Positions 9,344-18,612 of a stretch of DNA of 64,000 bases are shown piece by piece. How positions within the stretch are numbered: the first letter of the stretch is position 1; every line of letters begins with the position of its first letter. The position numbers were made by a program, and so were the translations under genes. A model generated the notes under the pieces. The model had not been told where the DNA came from and made no database searches. It saw nothing but the letters and a program-made list of their open reading frames with translations. Source of the DNA: Chitinophaga nivalis (GTDB lineage Bacteria; Bacteroidota; Bacteroidia; Chitinophagales; Chitinophagaceae). The DNA lies in contig NZ_JAPDNR010000001.1 in the NCBI RefSeq assembly GCF_025989125.1, positions 2,834,301 through 2,898,300 of the forward strand, in the 5' to 3' direction.

Positions 9344-10831
9344 TTATTTCGCGTGTGCTGGCATATCTACCTTCACCCCAAGCCCACTGGCAATACTCAT
9401 GCCCAGCTGGATATCTGCCCGGAAGAAATGGCATAGCTGCCGGTTGATAATCTCGTCTTTTTTAGGACCACTGATACCAGACATCGCGCCCACGATATTG
9501 TGGATGGCATCCCGTTTTTCTTCTGGTGTCAGCAGGCGGAAAAGGTTGCCGGGTTGTGTATAGTGATCATCTTCTCCTGGTGCATTGCGATCGTACCAGT
9601 CGGCGAAAAGACCGTCCAGTTCCTGGCCGGGCGCCTTGTAGGCCGGATCGGGTACAATGTTATCGAAGCTGTTGGGGAAGTAGTTGGGTGCGCTGCCCTG
9701 GTTGCCGTCCAGGCGCATGGCGCCATCCCGCTCGTAGTTGTTGACTGCAAACGGACAACGGTTGACCGGCAGCTGTTCGTAGTTGACACCCAGGCGGTAG
9801 CGGTGTGCATCCGGATAGGAGAGCAAACGGCCCTGCAACATTTTATCCGGTGAATAACCGATACCATCTACCACATGTGCCGGTGCAAAGGCGGCTTGTT
9901 CCACATCTGCAAAATAGTTACGCGGAATTTCATTCAGTTCCATCACACCTACTTCGATCAGCGGATAATCGGCATGCGGCCATACTTTGGTGAGGTCGAA
10001 GGGATTCCAGCGATAGGTTTTAGCTTCGGCTTCGGGCATGACCTGTATTTTCAACGTCCAGCGGGGGAAGTCTTTGCGGTCAATGGCTTCCACGAGGTCG
10101 CGCTGTGCGTGGTCCGGATCTTTTCCTTTCATTTCCACGGCTTCCGCATCGGTGAAGTTTTCGATGCCTTGCTGGGTGATGAAATGGAATTTCACATAGA
10201 AGCGTTCATTGGCGGCATTGAGGAAAGAGAAGGTATGGCTGCCGAATCCGTGCATGTGGCGGTAGCTGCGGGGCGTACCACGGTTACTCATCAACGTCAT
10301 CACCTGGTGGAGGCTTTCCGGATTGAGGCTCCAGAAATCCCACATCATGGTCGGACTTTTACAGTTGGTGCGCGGATCACGTTTCTGGGTGTGAATGAAA
10401 TCACTGAATTTTTTCGGATCCTTGATGAAGAATACTGGTGTGTTGTTACCTACCAGGTCCCAGTTACCATCTTCTGTATAGAATTTCAGGGCAAAGCCAC
10501 GTGGGTCACGTTCTGCATCTGCAGACCCTTTTTCGCCGCCTACGGTGGAGAAGCGTGCCATCATGCGTGTTTGCTTGCCTATTTTGTTAAAGATCTTTGC
10601 TTTGGTGTAGGCTGTGATGTCGTGGGTAACCGTAAAAGTACCGTAGGCACCTGTACCTTTTGCATGCACCACTCTTTCAGGAATCCTTTCCCGGTTGAAG
10701 TGGGCCATTTTTTCGTGCAGGATAAAGTCCTGTAACAGGATGGGGCCACGTGGACCAGCTGTCATGGAGTTTTCATGTTCAACGTAGGGGATGCCGGAGG
10801 CGGTGGTGAGCTTCTTCTTTTCTTCAGCCAT
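9344..10831 (-). CDS. katA: Monofunctional heme catalase
   Basis: Converts hydrogen peroxide to water and oxygen. At 495 residues it is a small-subunit catalase. The distal His lies in RIPERVVHAKGTGAYGTF (His near residue 56). The distal Asn region is GNNTPVFFIKDP. The proximal heme-ligand Tyr is in RLLSYPDAHRYRLG near residue 340. It is transcribed alone, with a Bacteroidota-type -7 box about 110 bases upstream that leaves a long 5' leader. Cytosolic location is inferred, as there is no signal peptide. Confidence 0.95.
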   Translation of the reverse strand: MAEEKKKLTTASGIPYVEHENSMTAGPRGPILLQDFILHEKMAHFNRERIPERVVHAKGTGAYGTFTVTHDITAYTKAKIFNKIGKQTRMMARFSTVGGEKGSADAERDPRGFALKFYTEDGNWDLVGNNTPVFFIKDPKKFSDFIHTQKRDPRTNCKSPTMMWDFWSLNPESLHQVMTLMSNRGTPRSYRHMHGFGSHTFSFLNAANERFYVKFHFITQQGIENFTDAEAVEMKGKDPDHAQRDLVEAIDRKDFPRWTLKIQVMPEAEAKTYRWNPFDLTKVWPHADYPLIEVGVMELNEIPRNYFADVEQAAFAPAHVVDGIGYSPDKMLQGRLLSYPDAHRYRLGVNYEQLPVNRCPFAVNNYERDGAMRLDGNQGSAPNYFPNSFDNIVPDPAYKAPGQELDGLFADWYDRNAPGEDDHYTQPGNLFRLLTPEEKRDAIHNIVGAMSGISGPKKDEIINRQLCHFFRADIQLGMSIASGLGVKVDMPAHAK

Positions 10832-10940
10832 AAGGTTAAATTTTTGTCGTAATGAAATAAGAATAGTCAGGTGTTGTACTTATTCGGAAGTCCTTATTGC
10901 CGCCATTTGACCAGGGGCTTTTTTGTGCTACCGAATATAA

Positions 10941-10948
10941 CAAAAGTA
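10941..10948 (-). promoter_or_regulatory. Candidate -7 box (TACTTTTG) for katA
   Basis: Read on the minus strand, 10948-10941 is TACTTTTG, matching the Bacteroidota sigma-ABfr -7 consensus TAnnTTTG. No clear -33 TTG was seen at the expected spacing, so this is a partial match. Confidence 0.4.
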
Positions 10949-11045
10949 GGGGAGTTGATCTATAGAGGAAAATTATTCTTTTTATTTAGATATAGACGTA
11001 TTCTATTTGGTTGGTAGCGGATAAAAAAGAAGGGCAGATAGATAC

Positions 11046-11095
11046 ACCGACCCGGATAACAGCCAGCAGTATGCTTTCTGTAGATCCGGGCCGGT
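11046..11095 (-). terminator. Terminator hairpin after the deoxynucleoside kinase gene
   Basis: Inverted repeat ACCGaCCCGGAT/ATCCGGGcCGGT (11046-11057 and 11084-11095) directly downstream of the kinase stop. It has one internal mismatch and a long loop. Confidence 0.6.
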
Positions 11096-11115
11096 CAGTT
11101 ATTTTGATGTAGTGG

Positions 11116-11745
11116 TTACAGTTTCAGGTAGTGTACGCCGGGTTCATAGTCTTTTTCCAGTGCCAGCAGCAGGTTGTCGAAGTCTTTGGGTTGCCGGATA
11201 AAATCCACTTTGGTCATATCCACCATGAGGGTACGTACGGGGTGTTGTTTGATATATTGCATGTACATATCCTGTACGCTTTGCAGGTATTCGTCCTGGA
11301 TCTGTTGTTCATAGGAGCGGTTGCGGTGGCGGATATTTTCCTGGAGTTTGGGTACTGGTGCATGCAGGAAAATCAACAGTTCCGGCTGCACCAGCTGCGG
11401 ATTGATGATGTCAAACAGTTTCTGATAAAGGGAATATTCTTCTTCCGGCAGGTTGATTTTTGCAAACAGCAGACTTTTGGTAAACAGGTAATCGGAGATG
11501 ATTGTTTCCCGGAACAGGTCCTGGGACTGCAGCATCTCTTTTAGCTGTTTATATCTTTCCGCCATAAAAAACAACTCCAGCGGAAAAGCATATTGTTGTG
11601 GTTTATCATAGAAAAGCGGTAAAAAAGGGTTGTCAGCAAACTCTTCCAAAATAAGTTTTCCTGAAAAATGTTTGGCCAGCATATTCGCCAGCGTGGTTTT
11701 GCCGGCGCCTATATTCCCTTCTACCGTAATAAATTTATAATTCAT
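11116..11745 (-). CDS. Deoxynucleoside kinase (dAdo/dGuo kinase family)
   Basis: A 209-residue cytosolic enzyme that phosphorylates deoxynucleosides for nucleotide salvage. The P-loop GNIGAGKTT lies at residues 10-18 after ITVE. The LEEFADNPFLP block and the RNRSYEQQI lid-like stretch match the dNK family. Base specificity cannot be read here. It lies upstream of nothing obviously related; folK is 123 bases away on the same strand and may share a transcript. Confidence 0.88.
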   Translation of the reverse strand: MNYKFITVEGNIGAGKTTLANMLAKHFSGKLILEEFADNPFLPLFYDKPQQYAFPLELFFMAERYKQLKEMLQSQDLFRETIISDYLFTKSLLFAKINLPEEEYSLYQKLFDIINPQLVQPELLIFLHAPVPKLQENIRHRNRSYEQQIQDEYLQSVQDMYMQYIKQHPVRTLMVDMTKVDFIRQPKDFDNLLLALEKDYEPGVHYLKL

Positions 11746-11868
11746 CTATTTTATTTTAGCATCCGCTGTTGCCGCATTGGGTACAGGATTGACAGGCTAT
11801 CTTTTTAAAAAATATACCAGCTATCCTGTTGTCACTGCACCAGGGTGTCTTTCATGTATCGTTATTTG

Positions 11869-12348
11869 CTATAATCGTTCTGCCGGTAACAGATCCTGAC
11901 AGCTGCGTTGCAGTTCGCTGACGGTTTTATGCAACACGGGGTGCATATAATCCGGTATGATTTCCGCGAGCGGTACCAGTACAAACTGCCGGAGATGCAT
12001 CCGCGGATGTGGAATCTTTAAAGCAGGGAGGGAGATCACCTCGTCATTAAAAAATATCATATCGATATCAATAATACGGGAACCCCATTTCTCCTGGCGC
12101 GTGCGTCCTATTTTACGTTCTGTTTCCAACAGTGTATGCAGCAGCGTTAGGGCATCCATCTGTGTATGGAGTACCACGCCCTGATTCAGGTAATCCGGTT
12201 GATCCACTACGCCCCACGGAGCGGTCTGGTATAAGGCGGAGACTTTTATAATTTCTCCGGCGGTTTCCGCGAGCGCTGCTACGGCTTGCTGCAGGTTTGC
12301 AGTGCGGTCACCCAAATTGCCACCTATAAGTAATATTGCTGTATTCAT
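11869..12348 (-). CDS. folK: 2-amino-4-hydroxy-6-hydroxymethyldihydropteridine pyrophosphokinase (HPPK)
   Basis: Transfers pyrophosphate from ATP to 6-hydroxymethyl-dihydropterin in folate biosynthesis. The N-terminus ILLIGGNLGDRTANLQQA and the motif KWGSRIIDIDMIFFND, with the metal-binding Asp pair, are diagnostic. I chose the ATG at 12348 (159 residues), which puts the first strand right at the N-terminus as in known HPPKs. An upstream TTG at 12366 would add only six residues. Confidence 0.9.
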   Translation of the reverse strand: MNTAILLIGGNLGDRTANLQQAVAALAETAGEIIKVSALYQTAPWGVVDQPDYLNQGVVLHTQMDALTLLHTLLETERKIGRTRQEKWGSRIIDIDMIFFNDEVISLPALKIPHPRMHLRQFVLVPLAEIIPDYMHPVLHKTVSELQRSCQDLLPAERL

Positions 12349-12382
12349 GTATAATTCAGGGCCCAAAAGTAGCCATATTCCT

Positions 12383-12390
12383 TATTTTTG
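12383..12390 (+). promoter_or_regulatory. Candidate -7 box (TATTTTTG) for sppA
   Basis: Matches TAnnTTTG exactly, 43 bases before the sppA ATG. It lies in the divergent folK/sppA spacer. No good -33 TTG was found. Confidence 0.45.
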
Positions 12391-12433
12391 AAAAAATGTA
12401 TCTTTCCACCTCAGTTTATCTTAACAAAAAAGT

Positions 12434-14185
12434 ATGCGTTTCTTTAAAGTTTTCTTTGCCGCGTTACTGGCATTTATCGTTTTTACGGGGCTTTGCATCT
12501 TCTTCCTCATCATACTTATCGGAAAGGCAGTTACCTCCGAAAAGGTGACGTTATCCCCCAATGGCGTATTAGTACTGGAAACCAGTCAACCCTACCAGGA
12601 ACAGAAACTGGTAAACCCCTTAGCTAATTTTTTACCGGATGAAGAAGGTGAAGTACCTGGCTTATACCAAACCGTAAGGTTGATTGACTATGCAGCCTAC
12701 GATGATAATATTAAAGGCATTTACCTGAAAACAGACAATAATGCCAACGGTTTTGCCAGCAATGAAGAAATCCGGAATGCCCTGATCCGCTTCAAAAAAG
12801 GTGGGAAATTCATCTATGCCTATGGCGAAGTCATGACACAGCAGGCGTATTACCTGGCCAGCGTGGCAGACAAGGTATACCTCAATCCCAAAGGCGGATT
12901 GGATTTCACCGGTTTCTCCATGCAGCTCACCTTCCTGAAAGGGGCGCTGGATAAACTGGAAATAGAACCGGAAATATTCTATGCCGGCAGATTCAAAAGT
13001 GCCACCGAACCATTGCGGGAAACCAAAATGACGGATGCCAACCGCCAGCAAACTACCCAGTTCCTGGGTGAACTGTATGGTAATTTCCTCACAGGTATCA
13101 GCAACGCCCGCCACATTGATACGGCTACTTTACATGGTTATGCCAACGAAAACCTGATCCAGGAGTCGGCAGATGCCCTGAAATACAAGCTGGTAGATGG
13201 TTTGAAGTATGATGATGAAGTGGTGGCCGAACTGAAAAGCAAAACCGGCATCAAAGCAGAAGATAAACTGAACCTGGTAAGTTTAGGTAAATACAACAGC
13301 GGCACCGATATCAGCAATGGCACCAATGCGAATAAAATCGCGCTGATCTATGCCTCCGGCGATATCATCTCCGGCGAATCTGACCGGAAAAATACCATTG
13401 CCAGCGACAACTATATTGCCGAAATCCGCAAGGCCCGGGAAGATAAAAATGTAAAAGCCATCCTGCTCCGCGTGAATTCCGGTGGTGGCAGCGCCCTCGC
13501 CTCCGAACAGATCTGGCGGGAGCTGGCCCTGGCTAAAAAAATTAAACCGGTAGTGGTGTCCATGGGCGACTATGCGGCTTCCGGCGGTTATTACATCGCC
13601 TGCATGGCCGATAGCATCTTTGCCCAACCTAATACCTTAACCGGTTCTATCGGGGTATTTGGTATGATGTTTAACCTGAAAGGCTTCTTCAACAATAAGC
13701 TGGGGGTGACCTTCGATGGCGTGAAAACAGCAGAATATGCCGACCTGGGTGGTATCAACCGGCCCCTAAATCCGGCAGAGAAGCGTTTTGTCCAGAATGG
13801 TATCGACAGCACCTATGCGGCGTTTAAATCCCGTGTGGTAGCTGGCAGAAAACTGGATCCTGCCGTGGTAGACAGCATTGCCCAGGGCCACGTATGGAGT
13901 GGTACCGAAGCAAAGAAAATTGGCCTGGTAGACCGGATCGGTGGTATCGATGATGCCCTCGACTGCGCTGCACGCCTGGCTAAATTATCTACCTACCGCC
14001 TGGCAGAATACCCGGAAGTAAAGGAAAACCTCAGCAGACTGATGAAAAATCTGGGTGATAATGTGAGCACCCGCATCGTGAAAAAAGAACTGGGCATCAA
14101 TTATGACCTGTTCCAACAGCTGAAAGAAGTACAGTCCATGCATGGCCAGATACAGGCTAAACTGCCGTTTATCTATAAATTCTAG
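12434..14185 (+). CDS. sppA: Signal peptide peptidase SppA, 67-kDa type
   Basis: A 583-residue inner-membrane serine protease that digests cleaved signal peptides. One N-terminal membrane helix (residues about 5-30) is followed by two tandem S49 domains, as in the long form. The catalytic Lys region of the first domain (YYLASVADKVYLNPKGGLDFTG) and the nucleophile Ser of the second (GDYAASGGYYIACMADSI) are both present. The GSIGVFG block follows. It stands alone, with a terminator downstream. Confidence 0.92.
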   Translation: MRFFKVFFAALLAFIVFTGLCIFFLIILIGKAVTSEKVTLSPNGVLVLETSQPYQEQKLVNPLANFLPDEEGEVPGLYQTVRLIDYAAYDDNIKGIYLKTDNNANGFASNEEIRNALIRFKKGGKFIYAYGEVMTQQAYYLASVADKVYLNPKGGLDFTGFSMQLTFLKGALDKLEIEPEIFYAGRFKSATEPLRETKMTDANRQQTTQFLGELYGNFLTGISNARHIDTATLHGYANENLIQESADALKYKLVDGLKYDDEVVAELKSKTGIKAEDKLNLVSLGKYNSGTDISNGTNANKIALIYASGDIISGESDRKNTIASDNYIAEIRKAREDKNVKAILLRVNSGGGSALASEQIWRELALAKKIKPVVVSMGDYAASGGYYIACMADSIFAQPNTLTGSIGVFGMMFNLKGFFNNKLGVTFDGVKTAEYADLGGINRPLNPAEKRFVQNGIDSTYAAFKSRVVAGRKLDPAVVDSIAQGHVWSGTEAKKIGLVDRIGGIDDALDCAARLAKLSTYRLAEYPEVKENLSRLMKNLGDNVSTRIVKKELGINYDLFQQLKEVQSMHGQIQAKLPFIYKF

Positions 14186-14203
14186 CCTGCACTACAGATA
14201 CCG

Positions 14204-14294
14204 AATTACGAATTAAGTAGTACACATCCGGACGGAAGATGATCCGCAATTATCTTCTCTCCCATGGGTAATGCTTAATTCGTAATTTTTTTAT
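14204..14294 (+). terminator. Terminator with nested hairpins after sppA
   Basis: A 14-bp perfect inverted repeat (14204-14217 and 14274-14287) ends in a run of T on the + strand. An inner 6-bp hairpin (14235-14240/14252-14257) is nested in the loop. The outer arm belongs to a short repeat also seen upstream of aspA at 1242-1260. Confidence 0.6.
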
Positions 14295-14331
14295 AGTAGT
14301 TTTACCCGGTTTTTTAAAAAATTGGAGATCA

Positions 14332-15438
14332 ATGAACGGAGTTAAGTACAGTCAGTGGAGAGCGATGCTGGCAATTACGAAAGGAAGTCTGAGAGGTATA
14401 TTCCGGAGTCCTTCCGCCGTGGTGTTCAGCCTGGGTTTTCCGCTGGTATTTATCCTGGTGTTTGGATTTATAGGAGGAGGCAGCGTATCTGTGAAAGTGG
14501 GCGTAGACCGGCATACAGATATCAACAGTACTTTTTATAAGGAGCTGGCGCAGGCAGGTACCATTAAACTGGTCACCGACCAGTCGGCCGAAGCCATGGA
14601 AGATGATCTGCGAAAAGGCCGTATTACCGCTATCCTGAATATCGTGCCCCGGCAGGGTACCGAACTGGTGCCGGCTTTCGATGTACATATTAAAACATCC
14701 ACGGCTACGGATGTCAGCAAAAAAGGCATCCTGTTTTCCGTATTAAAGAATGTCACGGGTATGCTGGATACCAAAGCCTATCCACGGCCATCGGTAGCCA
14801 CCCTGATTCCCGAAGAAGTGCCGGGCCGGATGTTTAAAACCATCGACTTTATATTACCCGGTCAGCTGGGGTTTGCGCTCATGAGTGCGGCCGTATTTGG
14901 TACCGCCTTCCTGTTCTACAGCCTGCGGCAGACATTAGTCCTGAAACGTTTCTTTGCCACGCCTATCAAGCGCCTCTATATTGTACTGGCAGAAGCTTGC
15001 AGCCGGATGATCTTTCAGCTGATCAGCTCTGTGGTGATCATTGGCCTGGGGCATTTTGCCTTTGGCTTTACCCTGGTGCATGGCTGGGTGACTTTCCTGG
15101 AGATGCTGGTATTGTCTGTTTTCGGCTTGCTGGTATTTATGGGCTTCGGGTTTGTGGTGAGCAGCCTGGCCAAAAATGAGAGTACCATTCCGCCTTTAGC
15201 CAATATTGTTACCCTGCCGCAGTTTCTGCTGGCGGGTACCTTTTTCCCGATCGACTCTTTCCCTAACTGGTTACAACCCATTTGTAAGATCATGCCGCTG
15301 ACCTATCTGATTGATGCCCTGCGTAAAGTGGCCTTTGAAGGGCTGCACCTGTGGCATGTAGGCTGGGATCTGGCGATACTAACTATCTGGGGCATAGTCG
15401 TGTATGCGGTAGCCGTGAAAGTATTCCGCTGGGAGTAG
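14332..15438 (+). CDS. ABC-2 type transporter permease
   Basis: A 368-residue membrane protein with the ABC-2 layout: one N-terminal helix (residues about 25-45), a large outward loop, then about five helices with the conserved NIVTLPQFLLAGTFFPID and WLQPICKIMPLTYLIDALR blocks. The matching ATPase is not next to it, so it must pair with one encoded elsewhere. Substrate unknown. A -7 box in the next spacer suggests the following SRPBCC gene has its own promoter. Confidence 0.8.
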   Translation: MNGVKYSQWRAMLAITKGSLRGIFRSPSAVVFSLGFPLVFILVFGFIGGGSVSVKVGVDRHTDINSTFYKELAQAGTIKLVTDQSAEAMEDDLRKGRITAILNIVPRQGTELVPAFDVHIKTSTATDVSKKGILFSVLKNVTGMLDTKAYPRPSVATLIPEEVPGRMFKTIDFILPGQLGFALMSAAVFGTAFLFYSLRQTLVLKRFFATPIKRLYIVLAEACSRMIFQLISSVVIIGLGHFAFGFTLVHGWVTFLEMLVLSVFGLLVFMGFGFVVSSLAKNESTIPPLANIVTLPQFLLAGTFFPIDSFPNWLQPICKIMPLTYLIDALRKVAFEGLHLWHVGWDLAILTIWGIVVYAVAVKVFRWE

Positions 15439-15449
15439 CCGGGTTTTAG

Positions 15450-15457
15450 TAGCTTTG
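15450..15457 (+). promoter_or_regulatory. Candidate -7 box (TAGCTTTG)
   Basis: Matches TAnnTTTG, 21 bases before the first SRPBCC gene. No -33 TTG is evident. Confidence 0.4.
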
Positions 15458-15478
15458 TGCTACCTAAAATCCTGACAG

Positions 15479-16009
15479 ATGCAAGCCTTTTTTATTATTC
15501 TGGGGGCGTTGATTGTACTGGTGCTGGGACTTTTCATATTCAGTTTATTCCTCTCCCCGGTGGTTAAGGTAGAACGATCCCTGGTTATACCTGCTCCGGC
15601 AACCACCATATTTCCTTTGATCAATGTGGTGCACAACTGGGAACAGTGGTCGCCGTGGCAAGCGCTGGATCCTGCCGTGAAGATTACCTACGGCGAAAAA
15701 GAGAGTGGCGCTGGCGCCGGTTACAGCTGGGAAAGTAACCACCGTAACCTTGGTAAAGGTAACCTGTCGATCACCGAATCGCGGCCCGACCAATATATTG
15801 CCACTACCACTGACTTTATGCAAATGGGTGTAGCAAAAGGCTACTTCCGCCTGGATACGGTAGCCGGTGGTACCCTGGTCACCTGGGGTATGACCTGCGA
15901 TATGGGACAACACCCCCTGCGGAAAGTCATGGGACTGATGATGGATAAATGGGTGGGGGATGATTTTGAAAAAGGACTGGGCAATCTGAAAAGGATCGTG
16001 GCCCGGTAA
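15479..16009 (+). CDS. SRPBCC family (START/Bet v1-like) protein, copy 1
   Basis: A 176-residue protein with an N-terminal membrane anchor (residues 1-25) and a polyketide-cyclase/SRPBCC domain. The blocks VERSLVIPAPATTIFPLINVVHNWEQWSPW and YSWES are typical of the helix-grip fold, which binds hydrophobic ligands. The next gene is an equal-length paralog, so this is a tandem duplication. Ligand and role are unknown. Confidence 0.75.
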   Translation: MQAFFIILGALIVLVLGLFIFSLFLSPVVKVERSLVIPAPATTIFPLINVVHNWEQWSPWQALDPAVKITYGEKESGAGAGYSWESNHRNLGKGNLSITESRPDQYIATTTDFMQMGVAKGYFRLDTVAGGTLVTWGMTCDMGQHPLRKVMGLMMDKWVGDDFEKGLGNLKRIVAR

Positions 16010-16080
16010 AGCCTGATCAGATCAGGGATATAGGAAGATGATCCCCTTATCTGCCAAAAAAAAACTTGTAATTATTCAAT

Positions 16081-16611
16081 ATGCGATTTGTTAAGTTATT
16101 GTCGATCAGTGCCTTCATTTTTGGTGGCCTGATTTTTTTATTATCCCTGATTTTTCCTTCCACTGCCGTGGTGGAACGTACCGGTGTGATACAGGCGCCG
16201 GTAGATTCGGTATATAAGCATATCAACAACCTGCGGGAGTGGGAAAGCTGGAATCCCTGGACCCGGCCGGATACTACGGCTACGCTGGTGTATGCCGCTA
16301 ATCCGGTGGGCGTAGGCGCCTGGTACAGTTGGGAAGGGCAACTGAATAAAGGAAAAGTAACGATTACCGGCAGCGACCGGGATAAAGGCGTACACTATAC
16401 CATGGATATACAACATATGCGGCCGGTAAAAGGCGGCATTGAAGTAAAAGCGACGGTCGACGGCAAAGCCACTGCTATCTTCTGGCATATGGAAATAAAA
16501 CTGGGCCTCGCCCCGTGGTGGAAATTGCGGGGATTTTTGTCGGACCGGATCTACGGACCTTCCATGGATCAGGGCCTGACGGAGCTGAGCCGGATTTGTG
16601 AAAAACGTTAA
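16081..16611 (+). CDS. SRPBCC family protein, copy 2 (paralog)
   Basis: A 176-residue paralog of the preceding gene with the same plan: a membrane anchor, then VERTGVIQAPVDSVYKHINNLREWESWNPW and WYSWEGQ. The two differ widely outside these blocks, so the duplication is old. No enzyme residues can be assigned. Confidence 0.75.
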   Translation: MRFVKLLSISAFIFGGLIFLLSLIFPSTAVVERTGVIQAPVDSVYKHINNLREWESWNPWTRPDTTATLVYAANPVGVGAWYSWEGQLNKGKVTITGSDRDKGVHYTMDIQHMRPVKGGIEVKATVDGKATAIFWHMEIKLGLAPWWKLRGFLSDRIYGPSMDQGLTELSRICEKR

Positions 16612-16732
16612 CAGCTATCATGTAATTATTTTACCACTGGTCCTTTTCCAACGGCTTCCATATTTTTTTAGATTTAATTTGTTTGACAAATCTGATATAT
16701 CTTCTATTTCAGCAACCACTTAAATCTATCAA

Positions 16733-17227
16733 ATGAAACGTTTCTTATTGGCTATGTTATTCCTGGCATTCGCAGGCCTGGGATTTGCGCAGGAAAAAGC
16801 GCCTAAAAGCCCACGCGTAACTGTAGAAAACAAAGCTGTTAAAATCTCCTATGGCCAGCCTTCCAAAAGAGGCCGTGTCATTTTTGGTACCCTGGAATCT
16901 TTTGGTAAAGTATGGCGTACCGGCGCCAACGAGGCTACTGAAATCACCTTCAACAAAGACGTGGTATTTGGTGGTAAACCCGTAAAAGCAGGTACCTACA
17001 CCTTATTCACGATTCCGGATCCTAAAACCTGGACCGTTATCCTGAACACTTCCCATGGTTTATGGGGTGCTTATGACTACGATAAAGTAAAAGATAAAGA
17101 TGTGGTGAACATCCAGGTACCGCGCGAAGCGCTGAGCAAACCGGTAGAAAAACTGACTTTCACCCTACCAGCGAATGCGGTAGTATTTGAGTGGGACGAT
17201 ACGAAATTCACAGTGCCTGTGAAATAA
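16733..17227 (+). CDS. DUF2911 domain-containing secreted protein
   Basis: A 164-residue protein with a signal peptide cleaved after GFAQ. The domain blocks KISYGQPSKRGRVIFG, VWRTGANEATEITF and VKAGTYTLFTIP are diagnostic for DUF2911, a periplasmic or surface family of unknown function frequent in Bacteroidota. It is monocistronic, followed by a strong shared terminator. Confidence 0.88.
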   Translation: MKRFLLAMLFLAFAGLGFAQEKAPKSPRVTVENKAVKISYGQPSKRGRVIFGTLESFGKVWRTGANEATEITFNKDVVFGGKPVKAGTYTLFTIPDPKTWTVILNTSHGLWGAYDYDKVKDKDVVNIQVPREALSKPVEKLTFTLPANAVVFEWDDTKFTVPVK

Positions 17228-17241
17228 TCACAGCCTGGTAT

Positions 17242-17283
17242 AAAAGAGAAAGGGAGTAGCGGGTGCTGCTCCCTTTCTCTTTT
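17242..17283. terminator. Bidirectional intrinsic terminator
   Basis: A perfect 15-bp hairpin (17242-17256/17269-17283) with an A-rich left arm and T-rich right arm, between the convergent DUF2911 gene and bioA. It ends one base before the bioA stop codon. Confidence 0.88.
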
Positions 17284-18582
17284 TTATGATGTCTGTAGCT
17301 GTACGAGTAAGGTACGGATACTGTCGTATACCTGTTCCAGCTGTTCGTCTGTGATACAGTAGGGTGGCAGGATGTATAAGGTATTACCCAACGGACGCAG
17401 CATAATACGCCGGGCTTTAAAGAAGCGGTGTAATTCATCTGCCAGGTTATTCGTATAACCATCTGCGTTAGGTGTTGTGATTTCAAACGCTAAAATGGTA
17501 CCCAGCAGGCGGGCATTTTTAATGAGGGGAGATGCCTGTAATGTTTCCAGGAAACGGGTATGTAGGCCATTGATCCGGGTACGATTGGTTTTACAGGCCG
17601 GATCTGTGAACAGGTCCAGACTGGCCAACGCCACGCTGCAAGCCAGCGGATTGGCCGTAAAGGAATGCCCGTGAAATAGCGTTTTTAGCTTGTCGTTGGA
17701 CAAAAAAGCATCGTAGATGGCAGCAGTGCAGGTAGTGATACCCAGCGCCATAGATCCGCCCGTAAGCCCTTTGGAGAGGCATATCATATCCGGTTGTACG
17801 GATACCTGCTCCATCGCAAAGTTGGTTCCGGTTCTGCCGAAGCCGGTCATCACTTCATCGGCAATCAGTAAAATATCTTTGGCCCTACAGTATTGCAGCA
17901 GCTGTTCGAAGCCGGCACGATCGTACATGATCATACCGCCGGCGCCCTGCAGCAGCGGTTCAAAAATAAAGGCCGCTATCTGCTCTGTTTGCAGGGCTTC
18001 AATATGTGCCATGATATCCGTTACGTTATCGGGAGTTGGTACATCCAGGAAATGTACTTCGAAGAGGAAGTCATCGAACACCCGGGTGAACACACTGCGC
18101 TGGCTAACGCTCATGGCGCCGAAAGTATCGCCGTGATAGGCATTTTTAAAGGCCAGTATTTTCTGTTTGCGCAGGCCTTTGTTATCCCAGTATTGAAGCG
18201 CCATTTTCAGGGCTACTTCCACGGCGGTAGAACCATTGTCGGAATAAAACACGCGGCGCTGGCCGGCCGGTAAAATTTGTAAGAGTCTTTCCGCCAGGTT
18301 CACGGCCGGTGGATGGGTATAGCCGGCAAAAATGCAATGTTGCAGCTGCAGTGCCTGAGCGGCCAGCTGCTGCGCAATATGCGGATGCGCATGCCCGTGA
18401 ATATTTACCCACCAGCTGGAGGTAGCATCTATATAGCTGTTATTATCTTCATCAAAAAGAAGGGCGCCTTCACCACGAACAATACCAATTGGAGCGGGAG
18501 CCGTCTGCATCTGTGTGTACGGATGCCAGATGACCTCCTGGTCGCGGGCCGACAGGGAAGATGTTTGCATAGTTAGAATCAT
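17284..18582 (-). CDS. bioA: Adenosylmethionine-8-amino-7-oxononanoate aminotransferase
   Basis: PLP enzyme of biotin synthesis that makes 7,8-diaminopelargonate with SAM as amino donor. 432 residues. BioA features are visible: EVIWHPYTQMQ near the N-terminus, SSWWVNIHGHAHP, AYHGDTFGAMSVS, ADEVMTGFGRTG and the PLP-lysine block LSKGLTGG. The start is either ATG 18582 or, four codons in, ATG 18570. No other bio gene is adjacent. Confidence 0.92.
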   Translation of the reverse strand: MILTMQTSSLSARDQEVIWHPYTQMQTAPAPIGIVRGEGALLFDEDNNSYIDATSSWWVNIHGHAHPHIAQQLAAQALQLQHCIFAGYTHPPAVNLAERLLQILPAGQRRVFYSDNGSTAVEVALKMALQYWDNKGLRKQKILAFKNAYHGDTFGAMSVSQRSVFTRVFDDFLFEVHFLDVPTPDNVTDIMAHIEALQTEQIAAFIFEPLLQGAGGMIMYDRAGFEQLLQYCRAKDILLIADEVMTGFGRTGTNFAMEQVSVQPDMICLSKGLTGGSMALGITTCTAAIYDAFLSNDKLKTLFHGHSFTANPLACSVALASLDLFTDPACKTNRTRINGLHTRFLETLQASPLIKNARLLGTILAFEITTPNADGYTNNLADELHRFFKARRIMLRPLGNTLYILPPYCITDEQLEQVYDSIRTLLVQLQTS

Positions 18583-18612
18583 TTAGCCGCGGCGAAGGTA
18601 CAACGGAATCAT

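Noticed and set aside
9875..10735. 286-residue + strand open frame
   Set aside because: Antisense to the well-defined catalase gene; its translation is a shadow of the catalase codons.
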